A stretch of 64,000 nt of DNA. Source: Streptomyces massasporeus. GTDB lineage: Bacteria > Actinomycetota > Actinomycetes > Streptomycetales > Streptomycetaceae. Position 1 is the first letter of the stretch; the number at the start of each line of letters is the position of its first letter. A program made the position numbers and the translations under genes. The DNA is taken from positions 186,001 through 250,000 of the forward strand of contig NZ_BMSE01000002.1 in assembly GCF_014648995.1 (NCBI RefSeq). The letters run 5' to 3'. This document shows positions 7,729-16,091 of this stretch, piece after piece. Below the pieces are notes generated by a model that was not told where the DNA came from, did no database searches, and saw nothing but the letters and a program-made list of their open reading frames with translations.

Positions 7729-8550
7729 ATGGGTTCCCTGAGAGTCACTGTCTGCACCGGAGTCCTGGCTGCCGTCGCCCTCGCCCCGGCGGCGTACGCG
7801 GCGGACGCGGGGAGCGTCTCGGTGACCCCGGCCGTCCCCGCCCCCGGCAGTGACATCACACTCCGCGTCACCGGCTGCGCGCAGCGGACGGCCGTCGCCG
7901 CCTCGGCGGCGTTCGTCGCTGACGCCCGGCTCACCGTCACCGGCGCACGCGAACTCACCGGCGAGAGCCGCGTCCGCTCCACGGCCGAGGCGGGTTCGTA
8001 CGCCGTGCGGGTCACCTGCGGTGCCACGCGACAGACCGGCACCCTCACCGTCCGGGACGGCAAGGCGCGAGAGCCCGAGTCCGCGCAGCCGTCCGCGCAG
8101 GAGGCCGAACCGCCCGCGCGCGAGGCCGCACCGCTCCCGGTTCCCGGGGCCGGTGGTCAGCCACCCGCCCCTGGGATGGGCGGGCACCTGCCCGCACCGG
8201 GCGCCGCCCCCGGGATGGGCGGGCAGGTGCCCGCACCCGGCGCCGCCGGCGCAAGCGGCCGACTGCCCGCACCCGACGGTGGCGGCCAGCCGTCCGCTCC
8301 CGGTGTCGACGGGGAGCCGTCCGCTCCCGGCGTAGACGACGACGCCCCCCTCTCGCACCGGCCCAGCGCCCCGGCTTCACCCGTCGCCCCGGTCCAGGCG
8401 GGCGGTGGCGGTGCCGCCGAGCTCGTCGCCGCCGAGGAGCGCGGCGCCGGTCCCGGTACGGCGCAGGGGGTGACCGGGCTGGTGCTCGCCGGCGTGGCCG
8501 CGGTGGTCGTCGCGCTGCGCGGTCTCCGCCGGGGCCGCGGAACGGACTGA
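7729..8550 (+). CDS. Secreted Pro-rich protein with C-terminal membrane anchor, sortase-linked
   Basis: 273 residues. A signal peptide (residues 1-24, ending AAYA) precedes a small beta-sandwich-like domain (VSVTPAVPAPGSDITLRVTG to QTGTLTVRDG, about 30-115). A Pro/Gly/Ala linker of repeated PAPGMGG, LPAPG and PSAPGVDG units follows, then a single transmembrane helix (VTGLVLAGVAAVVVAL) and a basic tail RGLRRGRGTD. No LPxTG-type motif is visible before the helix. It starts at the ATG 7729 behind a good TGGAGG site, and its stop is 2 bases before the class F sortase start. They are therefore an operon, and this protein is a plausible partner of that sortase. Function unknown. Confidence 0.72.
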   Translation: MGSLRVTVCTGVLAAVALAPAAYAADAGSVSVTPAVPAPGSDITLRVTGCAQRTAVAASAAFVADARLTVTGARELTGESRVRSTAEAGSYAVRVTCGATRQTGTLTVRDGKAREPESAQPSAQEAEPPAREAAPLPVPGAGGQPPAPGMGGHLPAPGAAPGMGGQVPAPGAAGASGRLPAPDGGGQPSAPGVDGEPSAPGVDDDAPLSHRPSAPASPVAPVQAGGGGAAELVAAEERGAGPGTAQGVTGLVLAGVAAVVVALRGLRRGRGTD

Positions 8551-8552
8551 CG

Positions 8553-9230
8553 ATGCACGATCACGATCACGTACAGAGGCGCTTCTCGGGCACCGGCAGG
8601 CTGCTGACCGGCATGGCCTGGGTCGTGCTGCTGCTCGGGCTGTGGCTGTGGGGCCGCGAGGTCACCGAGATGCGGCACGGCATCTCGGCCCCCGCCACGG
8701 GCGACATGGCGGCGGCCGGACGGCCCCCCGACATCAAGCTGCCGCCCGAGCACCGACCGCTGGGCGACGCGCTGCCGCAGCGCGTCGACATCCCCGGGCT
8801 CGGCGTCCAGGCCCCGGTGGTGGCACGCGGCCTCGACGCACGCGGGGCGCCCGATCCACCGCCGTACGACCAGCCGGACGTGGTCGGCTGGTACTCCGGC
8901 GGGGTCGCGCCCGGGGCACCCGGCACCGCGCTGATGGTCGGTCACGTCGACACCGACACCCGGCCCGCCGTGTTCTACAAGGTCAGTGCCATGCGGCCCG
9001 GCCAGACGATCCGGGTGATCCGGGCCGACGCCAAGGTCGCCGAGTTCACCGTCGAGTCCGTCCAGGTCCTCACCCGCGACCGCTTCGACGCCCACCAGGC
9101 GTACGGCCCCCGCGAGTCGGGGCGGGCCGAACTGCGGCTGGTCACCTGCGGCGGCAGCTTCGACCGCACGACCCGCGGCTACACGGCGAACGTGGTCGTC
9201 TCGGCGTACCTGACGGGAACCGGCCTCTGA
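8553..9230 (+). CDS. Class F sortase
   Basis: 225 residues. A short cytoplasmic N-terminus, one membrane anchor (about residues 19-34, TGMAWVVLLLGLWLWG) and an extracellular sortase barrel are present. The catalytic triad is His131 (MVGHVDT), Cys199 (LVTCGG) and Arg208 (RTTRGY). Class F sortases are the single-domain transpeptidases typical of Actinobacteria; most have undefined substrates. The ATG lies 2 bases after the stop of the preceding anchored protein, so the pair is co-expressed. Confidence 0.9.
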   Translation: MHDHDHVQRRFSGTGRLLTGMAWVVLLLGLWLWGREVTEMRHGISAPATGDMAAAGRPPDIKLPPEHRPLGDALPQRVDIPGLGVQAPVVARGLDARGAPDPPPYDQPDVVGWYSGGVAPGAPGTALMVGHVDTDTRPAVFYKVSAMRPGQTIRVIRADAKVAEFTVESVQVLTRDRFDAHQAYGPRESGRAELRLVTCGGSFDRTTRGYTANVVVSAYLTGTGL

Positions 9231-9577
9231 GGTCCGAGGGCGGTGCGGCCCGGCGCCGCCACCCAACCCGGTCGACGACCCGCTCCCCCTGAGGCCGCCG
9301 ACCGGGCCGGTCCTCCACCGCGCGCACGGGCTGCGGGAGTAGCCCGGCGAGCTGCGCGGGAGGCCACGGAGTCACGGTGGGTGAATCTCTGGCCGGAGGC
9401 CGGGCATGTGCTGAGAAGACTCCAGGACCGAAGGGCCACCCCGGCCCAGACGTTGGATAACACCAAGTCCCGATACGGTGGCGCTGCGTCATCCACGCAG
9501 GTGGGGTTCGCCTCGTGGGTGTCGCGGGACGTATGTCAGGATTGAGACTTGTAACGCTGCACCCAAGGGGGAGTTGG
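9231..9577. other. Gene-free interval upstream of cslZ
   Basis: No convincing open frame, tRNA or strong terminator is seen. The segment 9365-9460 is rich in short complementary GGCC/CCGG pieces and includes GGGTGAATC, but not the rest of any riboswitch core I recognise. The segment nearest the gene (9440-9577) is less GC-rich and should carry the cslZ promoter. The SD-like AAGGGGGAG lies at 9565-9573, 4 bases before the ATG. Confidence 0.4.
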
Positions 9578-10615
9578 ATGTACGGCAGCAGGGGGGCGGG
9601 GGTGTTCGCCGGGAGGCGGATGTCCGCAGCGGTGCTGGGGGCGGCACTGCTGGTGACGGGGTGTTCCTCCTCCGACGGAGGAGACGGATCGGACAAGGGC
9701 GCCGACGCGGGCGCCGGGATCACCCAACAGCCCAAGGAAAAGGCCCCGTTCTGGGTCAATCCGGACGGAACTGCGGCGCGGCAGGTCGCCGCCCTGGAGA
9801 AGTCCGGCAAGAAGCAGGACGCCGAGCAGATCCGCAAGATCGCCGAGCAGCCGGTCGCCGAGTGGGTCGGCCCGGACAATCCGCAGGAGCAGACGCAGGG
9901 CTTCACCGAGGCAGCCGACAAGGCCGGCCGTACGGCCCTGCTCGTCCTCTACAACATCCCGCACCGCGACTGCGGCCAGTACTCGCAGGGCGGCGCCGCC
10001 GACGGCAACGCCTACCGAGAGTGGCTCGACGGCGTCGCCGCGGGCATCGGCGACCGGGCCGCCACGATCGTCCTGGAGCCGGACGCCCTGCTGCACCTGG
10101 TCGACGGCTGCACCCCGGAGCAGTTCCACGAGGAGCGTTACGACCTCCTCAAGGGCGCCGTCACCAAGCTGAAGTCCCTGAAGAACACGAAGGTCTACCT
10201 GGACGCGGGCAACGCCGGCTGGCAGCACCCCGACCAGATCTTCGAGTCCCTGAACCGCGCGGGCATCGCGCAGGCCGACGGCTTCTCGGTGAACGTCTCC
10301 AACTTCTACTCCACCAAGGACTCCATCGCCTACGGCAAGCAGCTCTCCACCAAGGTGGGCGGCAAGCACTTCGTCATCGACACCAGCCGCAACGGCGAAG
10401 GCCCCTACGGCGCCGGCAACCCCGACGAGCGCTGGTGCAATCCGCCGGGCCGCTCCCTGGGCGAGACCCCGACGACGAAGACGGCGGACCCGCTGGTCGA
10501 CGCCTATCTGTGGGTGAAGCGTCCGGGCGAGTCGGACGGCGAGTGCAAGGGCGGGCCGAAGGCGGGCCAGTGGTGGGCGGACTACGCTCTGAAGCTGGCG
10601 AAGGCCACCGGCTGA
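9578..10615 (+). CDS. cslZ: Glycoside hydrolase family 6 lipoprotein (endoglucanase-like), CslZ
   Basis: 345 residues from the ATG 9578, placed 4 bases after AAGGGGGAG. A lipoprotein signal peptide ends in LLVTGC (lipidated Cys29). The GH6 barrel then shows LVLYNIPHRDC (about 122-132, the region of the catalytic Asp), TIVLEPDALLHL (163-174), KVYLDAGNAGWQ and HFVIDTSRNGEGP with WCNPPGR. GH6 enzymes cleave beta-1,4-glucan. In S. lividans/coelicolor this gene sits beside cslA-glxA and its product is thought to trim the tip-deposited glucan. Here it converges on glxA across a strong bidirectional terminator. It lacks a cellulose-binding domain, fitting a role at the cell surface rather than in biomass digestion. 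Confidence 0.88.
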   Translation: MYGSRGAGVFAGRRMSAAVLGAALLVTGCSSSDGGDGSDKGADAGAGITQQPKEKAPFWVNPDGTAARQVAALEKSGKKQDAEQIRKIAEQPVAEWVGPDNPQEQTQGFTEAADKAGRTALLVLYNIPHRDCGQYSQGGAADGNAYREWLDGVAAGIGDRAATIVLEPDALLHLVDGCTPEQFHEERYDLLKGAVTKLKSLKNTKVYLDAGNAGWQHPDQIFESLNRAGIAQADGFSVNVSNFYSTKDSIAYGKQLSTKVGGKHFVIDTSRNGEGPYGAGNPDERWCNPPGRSLGETPTTKTADPLVDAYLWVKRPGESDGECKGGPKAGQWWADYALKLAKATG

Positions 10616-10650
10616 CGGACCGGCCCGCAGAAGCCGACCGGCGCATACGA

Positions 10651-10682
10651 AAGGGGCGCTCTCCTCGCGGAGAGCGCCCCTT
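10651..10682. terminator. Bidirectional terminator between cslZ and glxA
   Basis: A perfect 14-bp stem, AAGGGGCGCTCTCC at 10651-10664 and GGAGAGCGCCCCTT at 10669-10682, surrounds a 4-base TCGC loop. It lies between two convergent genes, so it can stop transcripts from both sides. Confidence 0.9.
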
Positions 10683-10705
10683 GCCGTCTTCTTCCACGCC
10701 TGCTT

Positions 10706-12646
10706 CTACGGCACCTTGACCCACTGCGCCTTGCTCGGGGTCCCGTCGGCGTCCGTCACGAACATCATGTACCAGCCCGCCTGGACCAGGTTCCGGTTCT
10801 CCGGCACGGTCACCGTCAGCTTGTCGCCGGACGCCTTGAAGTCCAGGGCGATCGACCGCTGGTCGACGTCCGTGACGTGCGTGGCGGCGCTCGGCCGGAT
10901 CAGCCGGACCTTCTTGACCCGGGAGGCGTCCGAGGAGGTGAACGTCCCCGTGCCGCCGCGCTCGATGGTCTGCGGCCCGCCCGACAGCGAAGGCTGGTCC
11001 CCGTCGCCGTACAGGTAGGGCGGCGTGTAGATCTCGATGCGCTGCTCGAACTCGCCCGGCTTGGTGTTGGCCTTGTCGGCGTAGAGCGAGTCGGAGCCGA
11101 AGAACATCACGCGGCCGTCGGGCAGCAGGATCGAACCGGAGTGGTAGTTGCGGCCCACGAGCGGGTCGGCGACGCGCTTGAGCTCGTTCTTCTCCGTGTC
11201 GTAGAGCCGCGCCTCGAGGATGTTGGAGTCGCCGCGGCCGCGGTAGTCCTCCGAACCGCCGGAGATCAGCACGCTGTCGTCGGGCAGGACCGAGGCGCTC
11301 GGGTAGCGCGTGCCCTTGTCCAGGGACGGGCCGTCCTCGAAGCTCGGGTTCGGCTTCTTCAGGTCGACGATCCGGGTCTTCTCGCTGGACTTCTCGGACT
11401 CGCCGACGCCGCCGCCGCCGACCACCATGTACTTCTCGTTCTGCGCCGGAGGCAGCAGCACCGTGCCGGACGTCTCCATCAGTGTGGGGTCGCTCAGGCC
11501 CGGGATCTTCGAGAACTTGTTGGTGTCGACGTCCCACACGCCCGGCTCACGGCCCACGTTGTCCGGCCCGTAGCCCGCGTTGGACCCCGAGTAGAAGATC
11601 TTGCCGTTCTGCATGAGGAACAGCGCCGGGTAGGTCGGGAACTGCCGGACCTTGCCGGTGTAGGTCCACTTCTTGGTCTTCGGGTCGAACACCTCGTTCT
11701 TGCCGGGGACCAGCTGGCCGATGTCGTCGAGGCCGGAGACGCTGAGGATCTTCCCGTCGCTCAGGGTGGTGAGCGTCGGGTACCAGCGGGCCTCCTTCAT
11801 CGGGTCGACCTTGATGTACTTCTCGGCTACGGGATCGAACTCGAAGGCGTCACGGATGCCCTGGAAGTCCTTCTTGTCCAGGGCGAGCTTCTGCGCGATG
11901 CCGTAGGTGTTCTTGGCGGCGGAGCCCTTCAGGCCGTGCACGCGGTAGTTGTCCTGCGTGCCCGTCTCGTACTTCTTGCCCCGCTTCTGCGCCTCGACGT
12001 AGATCCGGCCGAGACCGGGGTCGTTGCGCAGGAACTTGCCGGTCGCCTTGTCGAAGACCTTCTTGGCGCGCGGCACGAGCACCGGGTCCTTGGAGACGAA
12101 GGTCTTGCCGTTCTTCTTGCCGGTGAACGTGGTGCCCGCGGGCAGGGTGATCGGCGCGTCCGGGTTCTCGTTGTGGACGATCATCAGGCCGCCGGCCTTG
12201 GTGACGTCACCCTGGAGCTTCTCGTAGCGCTTGGTGCCGCCGGCGATCAGCAGATTGCCGTTGGCGAGCTGGGTGTGGCCGGTGCAGAACAGGTCGGCCG
12301 GTGTGGGGACCTTCTTGATGGTGCCCTTGAGCGGGTCCCAGATCCGGGTGTCGAACTTCTTCGCGTCGAAGTTGTCCTGGTTGTTGCCCGACCCCGCGAC
12401 GAGCAGCACCTTGCCGGTGCGCAGCAGCGCCGCGTGGATGGTGTTCTGCCGGTACTCCTCGGGGAAATCGACGATCTCCCACTTGCCGTTCGCGGCCTTG
12501 TACTCCGGCTTGTTGATCTTGTACTGGTGGTATTTCTCGGTGCTGAAGCGGTAGAGCCACGGCCCGTTCATCCCGGCCAGCGCGAGTACCACCGCCGTGC
12601 CGATCGCGAGTCGACGGGCCCGGCGGCGGCCTGCACGGTCGTTCAT
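10706..12646 (-). CDS. glxA: GlxA, radical copper oxidase (galactose oxidase-like)
   Basis: 646 residues. An N-terminal uncleaved-signal/anchor helix (RLAIGTAVVLALAGMNG) precedes a seven-bladed kelch propeller and the C-terminal Ig-like domain that completes the copper site. Cys121 in LFCTGHTQL is at the position reported for the Cys of the thioether Tyr-Cys cofactor of S. lividans GlxA. The later copper-site segment GRNYHSGSILLPDGRVMFFGSD is intact. In Streptomyces, GlxA oxidises the glycan made by CslA at hyphal tips and is needed for its deposition and for normal morphology. Its ATG overlaps the cslA stop by 4 bases (ATGA), so the two are translationally coupled. Confidence 0.95.
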   Translation of the reverse strand: MNDRAGRRRARRLAIGTAVVLALAGMNGPWLYRFSTEKYHQYKINKPEYKAANGKWEIVDFPEEYRQNTIHAALLRTGKVLLVAGSGNNQDNFDAKKFDTRIWDPLKGTIKKVPTPADLFCTGHTQLANGNLLIAGGTKRYEKLQGDVTKAGGLMIVHNENPDAPITLPAGTTFTGKKNGKTFVSKDPVLVPRAKKVFDKATGKFLRNDPGLGRIYVEAQKRGKKYETGTQDNYRVHGLKGSAAKNTYGIAQKLALDKKDFQGIRDAFEFDPVAEKYIKVDPMKEARWYPTLTTLSDGKILSVSGLDDIGQLVPGKNEVFDPKTKKWTYTGKVRQFPTYPALFLMQNGKIFYSGSNAGYGPDNVGREPGVWDVDTNKFSKIPGLSDPTLMETSGTVLLPPAQNEKYMVVGGGGVGESEKSSEKTRIVDLKKPNPSFEDGPSLDKGTRYPSASVLPDDSVLISGGSEDYRGRGDSNILEARLYDTEKNELKRVADPLVGRNYHSGSILLPDGRVMFFGSDSLYADKANTKPGEFEQRIEIYTPPYLYGDGDQPSLSGGPQTIERGGTGTFTSSDASRVKKVRLIRPSAATHVTDVDQRSIALDFKASGDKLTVTVPENRNLVQAGWYMMFVTDADGTPSKAQWVKVP

Positions 12647-14643
12647 TCCTTACGTCCCCCAAGTCCACCAAGGGCGATCTGCATGGTCTGGTCGGATCCC
12701 CCGACCTCCCCGTGTGCGCCCGGGGTCGCGGCCCAAGTGGGCTTCTGCTGCGGGGTGTGCCCGGTCGGCTGCTGCGGGATGGGCAGCGGCTGGGTCCGGG
12801 GAGCTCCCCCAGGGTCCTGCGGCCCGCCCTCGGCGGGGGCGGCGGGCTTCTTCGCGTCCTGCCGCAGCTGCCAGCGCCAGGCGAACACCGGCGAGGCGGT
12901 GATCAGCAGCGCGAACGTCGCCCAGATGATCATCGCGGGGTGGGAGTGGCCGAAGACGAAGCCGGCGGTGATCGAGGCGCCGAAGATCGCGACGAAGTAC
13001 CAGTGGTAGCGGAACGTGGCGAACCAGCGGTCCGGGCTGGCCGAGTCGCCCTTGGGCGTGACCACGAACTTGCTCTTGCGCCGCAGCATGGAGTCGATCA
13101 GCGCCTTCGCGTACAGCGGCGCCGACAGCGCGGACATCACCATGCCGGCCACACCGCCGGAGCCCTCCGGCTCGTGCGGCGAGACGTTGTGCCGGCGGTT
13201 CCAGACGTACAGGCCGATCTGCAGGGCGGAGGCGTTGCCGTAGAGCATCAGCCAGACCGCCGGGTCGATGTTCACACCCGAGGCACCCAGACCCAGGAAC
13301 AGGCAGCAGCTCAGCGCCGCCAGGATCCAGTTGAGGGCCGACATCGGGTAGAAGATGATCATCATCGTGTAGTTGAAGAGCTTGCTCGGCGGCAGCGAGT
13401 ACCAGCCCTTCCAGTACTGCCCGATGATCGTCTCGTACGTCCCTCGCGACCAGCGCATCTGCTGGGTGAAGAAGTCCGTCCAGGCGCTGGGGCCCTCACC
13501 GACCGCGAGCACGTCCGGCGTGTACACCGAGCGCCACTTCCGCCCCGTCGCCGGGTTCTTGTGGCGGTGCATCTCGAAGCCGGTCGCCATGTCCTCGGTG
13601 ATCGAGTCGTACAGACCGCCGATCTGCTTCAGCGCCCTGATGCGCACGGCGTTGGAGGTGCCGACGAACATCGGGGAGCCGTAGCGGTTGCCGGCGCGCT
13701 GGATCAGCGCGTGGAAGAGGAACTGCTGCGACTCGGCGGCCTTGGTGATGGGGTTGTCGTAGTTGCCGTAGACCTGCGGGCCGATGACGAAGCCGACGTC
13801 CGGGTCGCGGAAGAAGCCGAGCATCCGCTCCAGGTAGTTGGGCAGCGGCACGTGATCGGTGTCGACCGAGGCGAAGAAGTCGTAGTTGTCGCCGTGCGCC
13901 TCGAGCCAGGCGTTGTAGTTGCCGTGCTTGGTCTTGGCGCGGTGCGGACCCTTGGCCTGGTTCCACTTCGCGACGCCCTTGCGGGAGAAGTGGTGCACGC
14001 CGAGGCGCTCGCAGACCGCCTTCACGTCGGGGTCGTCGCCCTCGTCGAGCAGCCACACGTGCATCAGGCCCCGGTGGCGGATCTTCACCGCCGCCTCCAG
14101 GGTCTTCGTCACCATCTCCAGCGGCTCCTTGCCGGGCACGAAGGAGGTGAGGAAGGCCACTCTGGTGCCGGTCTCGGGCACCACCGGGATCGGGTCGCGG
14201 GCCACCAGCGTGGCGTGCGCGTTCGACAGCACGTTCATGCAGCGGAAGAACTCGATCAGACCGATCGAGACGAGCATCACCATGTCGAGCGCGGGCAGCC
14301 AGTCGAAGGCCGGGTAGTCGCGCTCGGTCCAGTGCTCGGGCTGGAGCAGCCAGAACAGCAGCACCAGCGACAGCACCGGGGCGGCGGCCAGCATCAGGGC
14401 GACGCGGATGCGGTGCGGTTCCTGCGAGATGAGCGAGCGGTACTGCACCTTGTACGGCTTGCTCGGATCCGGCTGGGTGAGGGGACCCGCGAGCCGGCTG
14501 TAGTGCTCGTAGTCGTATCTCGGCAGCGTCTTCTTGATCCGTCGGAACGTCCCCGTGGTGCTCATCCGGTGCGATGGCACCCTGAGCTGGGTGGTCTGGG
14601 ACGGGTCGTGGTCCTGCCGGGCACCCGTGGGCCTCGACGTCAT
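12643..14643 (-). CDS. cslA: CslA, cellulose synthase-like glycosyltransferase (GT2)
   Basis: 666 residues. A cytoplasmic N-terminus precedes two transmembrane helices (about 79-135), then the GT2 catalytic domain and further helices after residue 400. The processive-synthase signature is complete: LLDEGDD (about 198-204), the DTD at 261-263, ITED (348-351) and QQMRW (394-398). It polymerises a beta-1,4-linked glucan from UDP-glucose at hyphal tips and exports it. The C-terminus is Pro/Gln-rich. The start is the ATG 14643, with GGGGGGA at 14650-14656 as SD. A strong hairpin abuts that SD on its 5' side, which may influence translation. An in-frame ATG 26 codons in is less likely. Confidence 0.95.
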   Translation of the reverse strand: MTSRPTGARQDHDPSQTTQLRVPSHRMSTTGTFRRIKKTLPRYDYEHYSRLAGPLTQPDPSKPYKVQYRSLISQEPHRIRVALMLAAAPVLSLVLLFWLLQPEHWTERDYPAFDWLPALDMVMLVSIGLIEFFRCMNVLSNAHATLVARDPIPVVPETGTRVAFLTSFVPGKEPLEMVTKTLEAAVKIRHRGLMHVWLLDEGDDPDVKAVCERLGVHHFSRKGVAKWNQAKGPHRAKTKHGNYNAWLEAHGDNYDFFASVDTDHVPLPNYLERMLGFFRDPDVGFVIGPQVYGNYDNPITKAAESQQFLFHALIQRAGNRYGSPMFVGTSNAVRIRALKQIGGLYDSITEDMATGFEMHRHKNPATGRKWRSVYTPDVLAVGEGPSAWTDFFTQQMRWSRGTYETIIGQYWKGWYSLPPSKLFNYTMMIIFYPMSALNWILAALSCCLFLGLGASGVNIDPAVWLMLYGNASALQIGLYVWNRRHNVSPHEPEGSGGVAGMVMSALSAPLYAKALIDSMLRRKSKFVVTPKGDSASPDRWFATFRYHWYFVAIFGASITAGFVFGHSHPAMIIWATFALLITASPVFAWRWQLRQDAKKPAAPAEGGPQDPGGAPRTQPLPIPQQPTGHTPQQKPTWAATPGAHGEVGGSDQTMQIALGGLGGRKE

Positions 14644-14968
14644 GAGTCATCCCCCCACACGCGGACAACCGCGTGTTTCGTAGCTTCTTACCGTCTGCTC
14701 CAGGTCCCCCTCGACCTTCACAGACGTATCAGTGGTGGATCGCAGTCACCACGTCATCCACACCCTATAGACACGGCAACGCGACCTTCCGGTTGCATGA
14801 TGCCCCCCTTGGCATCGGTTCATGAACAGGGCCCCTACCCCCGCCCACGCCGCAACCGGTCCCGAATCCCCCCAACTGCCGCGAACGCGCAGCACCTTGT
14901 ACAACCAGAAAACCAGGGTTCTACGGCGTTCATCATGATCGCAAGATGCGAAACATGGTGGTTACCGG
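14644..14968. other. cslA promoter/leader region
   Basis: A 325-bp gene-free interval. Next to cslA is the hairpin at 14657-14676. Farther out are the inverted pair GTGGTG/CACCAC near 14730-14755, the sequence CTATAG at about 14765, and the 10-bp palindrome GTTCATGAAC at 14818-14827. The part from about 14890 to 14985 is noticeably AT-richer than its surroundings. The cslA promoter must lie here; I cannot place its -10/-35 with confidence. The FadR-type gene ends at 14969 without a clear terminator. Confidence 0.45.
14657..14676 (-). promoter_or_regulatory. Hairpin directly upstream of the cslA ribosome-binding site
   Basis: ACACGCGG at 14657-14664 pairs perfectly with CCGCGTGT at 14669-14676 around a 4-base loop. 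On the cslA transcript this hairpin ends exactly where the G-rich SD (14650-14656) begins, about 13 bases before the ATG. That placement could expose or occlude the ribosome site depending on folding. Function is inference. Confidence 0.5.
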
Positions 14969-15682
14969 TCAAACGCGTTCATTGTGGCGGGTGTGGGGAC
15001 CCTGTGGAGCCGTTGTGGACAGGCGGGCGCGGATGTTGCCGAAGTGCTCTCTTATGGCCTCCTCCGCCCGCATCGAATCCCCGGACCGCACCGCGTCGAG
15101 GATCTCCCGGTGCTGCCGGCAGGTCACCATCGGGTCCTGCGGCTCGCCCCCGAGGTCCGTTCGCACCCGGTGGAAGGCGTCCCAGAACGCCTCCAGGACC
15201 TCGCACAGCAGCACGTTGTCCAGCCCCCGGTAGAGGGTGGCGTGGAAGGCCCGGTCGGTCTCGGCGAGGCCGGCTCCCTGCGCGGCCTGCTCTTCCATAC
15301 GGTCGACGAGCGCATCCAGTTCAACCAGGTCCGCTTCCGGTATCCGGCCGGCGAGCCGGGACACGAGCCCCGTCTCCACCGCCTCCCTCAGCTCCAGCAG
15401 CTGGAGCAGGGAGTCCTCGCCCCGGCAGTGCCCGGCGACCGTGCGGAAGGCGAGGCCCTCGATCATCGGGGCCAGGGACATCGGGCCGACGTAGGTGCCG
15501 AAGCCGTGCCGGATCTCCACGATGCCCATCGCCTGGAGCGCCTTCAGCGCCTCCCGCACCGAGTTCCGGCTCGCGCCGAGGTACTCCATCAGCTCGGGCT
15601 CGGTCGGCAGCGGGGCCCCGGAGGCCAGCCGGCGGTCGATGATGAGCTTCTTGATCCGCTCCTGTAGGTCACGCGCTGCCAT
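14969..15682 (-). CDS. FadR-type GntR family transcriptional regulator
   Basis: 237 residues from the ATG 15682; a TTG 7 codons upstream is the only longer option. The N-terminal winged helix (LQERIKKLIIDRRLASGAPL, PTEPELMEYLGASRNSVREA, LKALQAMGIVEIRHGFGTYV) covers about residues 5-73. The FCD-type helical ligand-binding domain has LLELREAVETGLVSRLAGR and the metal-ligand-like RAFHATLYRGLDN and CRQHREIL. It binds a small organic acid-like effector in most relatives; here the effector is unknown. It sits between cslA and a tRNA-Lys, transcribed the same way as cslA. Three TCCGGCCA direct repeats lie upstream of its start. Confidence 0.85.
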   Translation of the reverse strand: MAARDLQERIKKLIIDRRLASGAPLPTEPELMEYLGASRNSVREALKALQAMGIVEIRHGFGTYVGPMSLAPMIEGLAFRTVAGHCRGEDSLLQLLELREAVETGLVSRLAGRIPEADLVELDALVDRMEEQAAQGAGLAETDRAFHATLYRGLDNVLLCEVLEAFWDAFHRVRTDLGGEPQDPMVTCRQHREILDAVRSGDSMRAEEAIREHFGNIRARLSTTAPQGPHTRHNERV

Positions 15683-15783
15683 GGCGAGAGGGTATCCGGC
15701 CAATCGCGCGGTGGGCCGGGTTCCGGCCAGAGAGAGGTCCGGCCAGGTATCAGCTCAGGAGTCGGACTCATGAGGGAGCGCAA

Positions 15784-15813
15784 GAAGGCCCCTCGCTTCC
15801 GCGAGAGGCCTTC
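15784..15813 (-). terminator. Terminator of the first tRNA-Lys gene
   Basis: GAAGGCCCCTCGC at 15784-15796 pairs with GCGAGAGGCCTTC at 15801-15813 around a TTCC loop, with one mismatch. It lies 7 bases beyond the tRNA 3' end. Confidence 0.75.
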
Positions 15814-15820
15814 CGGTCTG

Positions 15821-15894
15821 TGCGCCGCCAGGGACTCGAACCCCGGACCCGCTGATTAAGAGTCAGCTGCTCTAACCAACTGAGCTAGCGGCGC
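15821..15894 (-). tRNA. tRNA-Lys (anticodon CTT), copy 1
   Basis: A 74-nt cloverleaf on the minus strand. The acceptor GCGCCGC pairs with GCGGCGC plus discriminator A, the D arm is GCTC/GAGC, the anticodon stem-loop is GCTGA-CTCTTAA-TCAGC with anticodon CTT, and the T arm is CGGGG-TTCGAGT-CCCTG. CCA is not encoded. The sequence is identical to the copies at 21667 and 36428. Confidence 0.95.
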
Positions 15895-16091
15895 CTGCTG
15901 ACGTCGTAACTCTACAGGACGTCCGGAGGTGCTCCGGACCACCTGCCCGGGCCCGGGAGAGGGGCCCATAGGGCGGCCGTGTACATCATTCGGACCGTCA
16001 GCATGCGCGTGCGGAAGACAGTTGCGAAACTGACGACGCGCGCCCGCTGCACGGGCGCCGCATTTTCCGCCGGAAGTGTGAGGGGAATCGC

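Noticed and set aside
9360..9460. c-di-AMP (ydaO-type) riboswitch upstream of cslZ, suggested by GGGTGAATC
   Set aside because: The other conserved blocks of that riboswitch, including the 3' CCGACAGCTAAC-like segment, are missing, and the spacing does not fit.
12712..15642. 976-codon plus-strand open frame antisense to cslA
   Set aside because: It is the mirror of a well-supported cslA gene, has no start signal, and its Arg/Val/Gly-rich translation matches no family.
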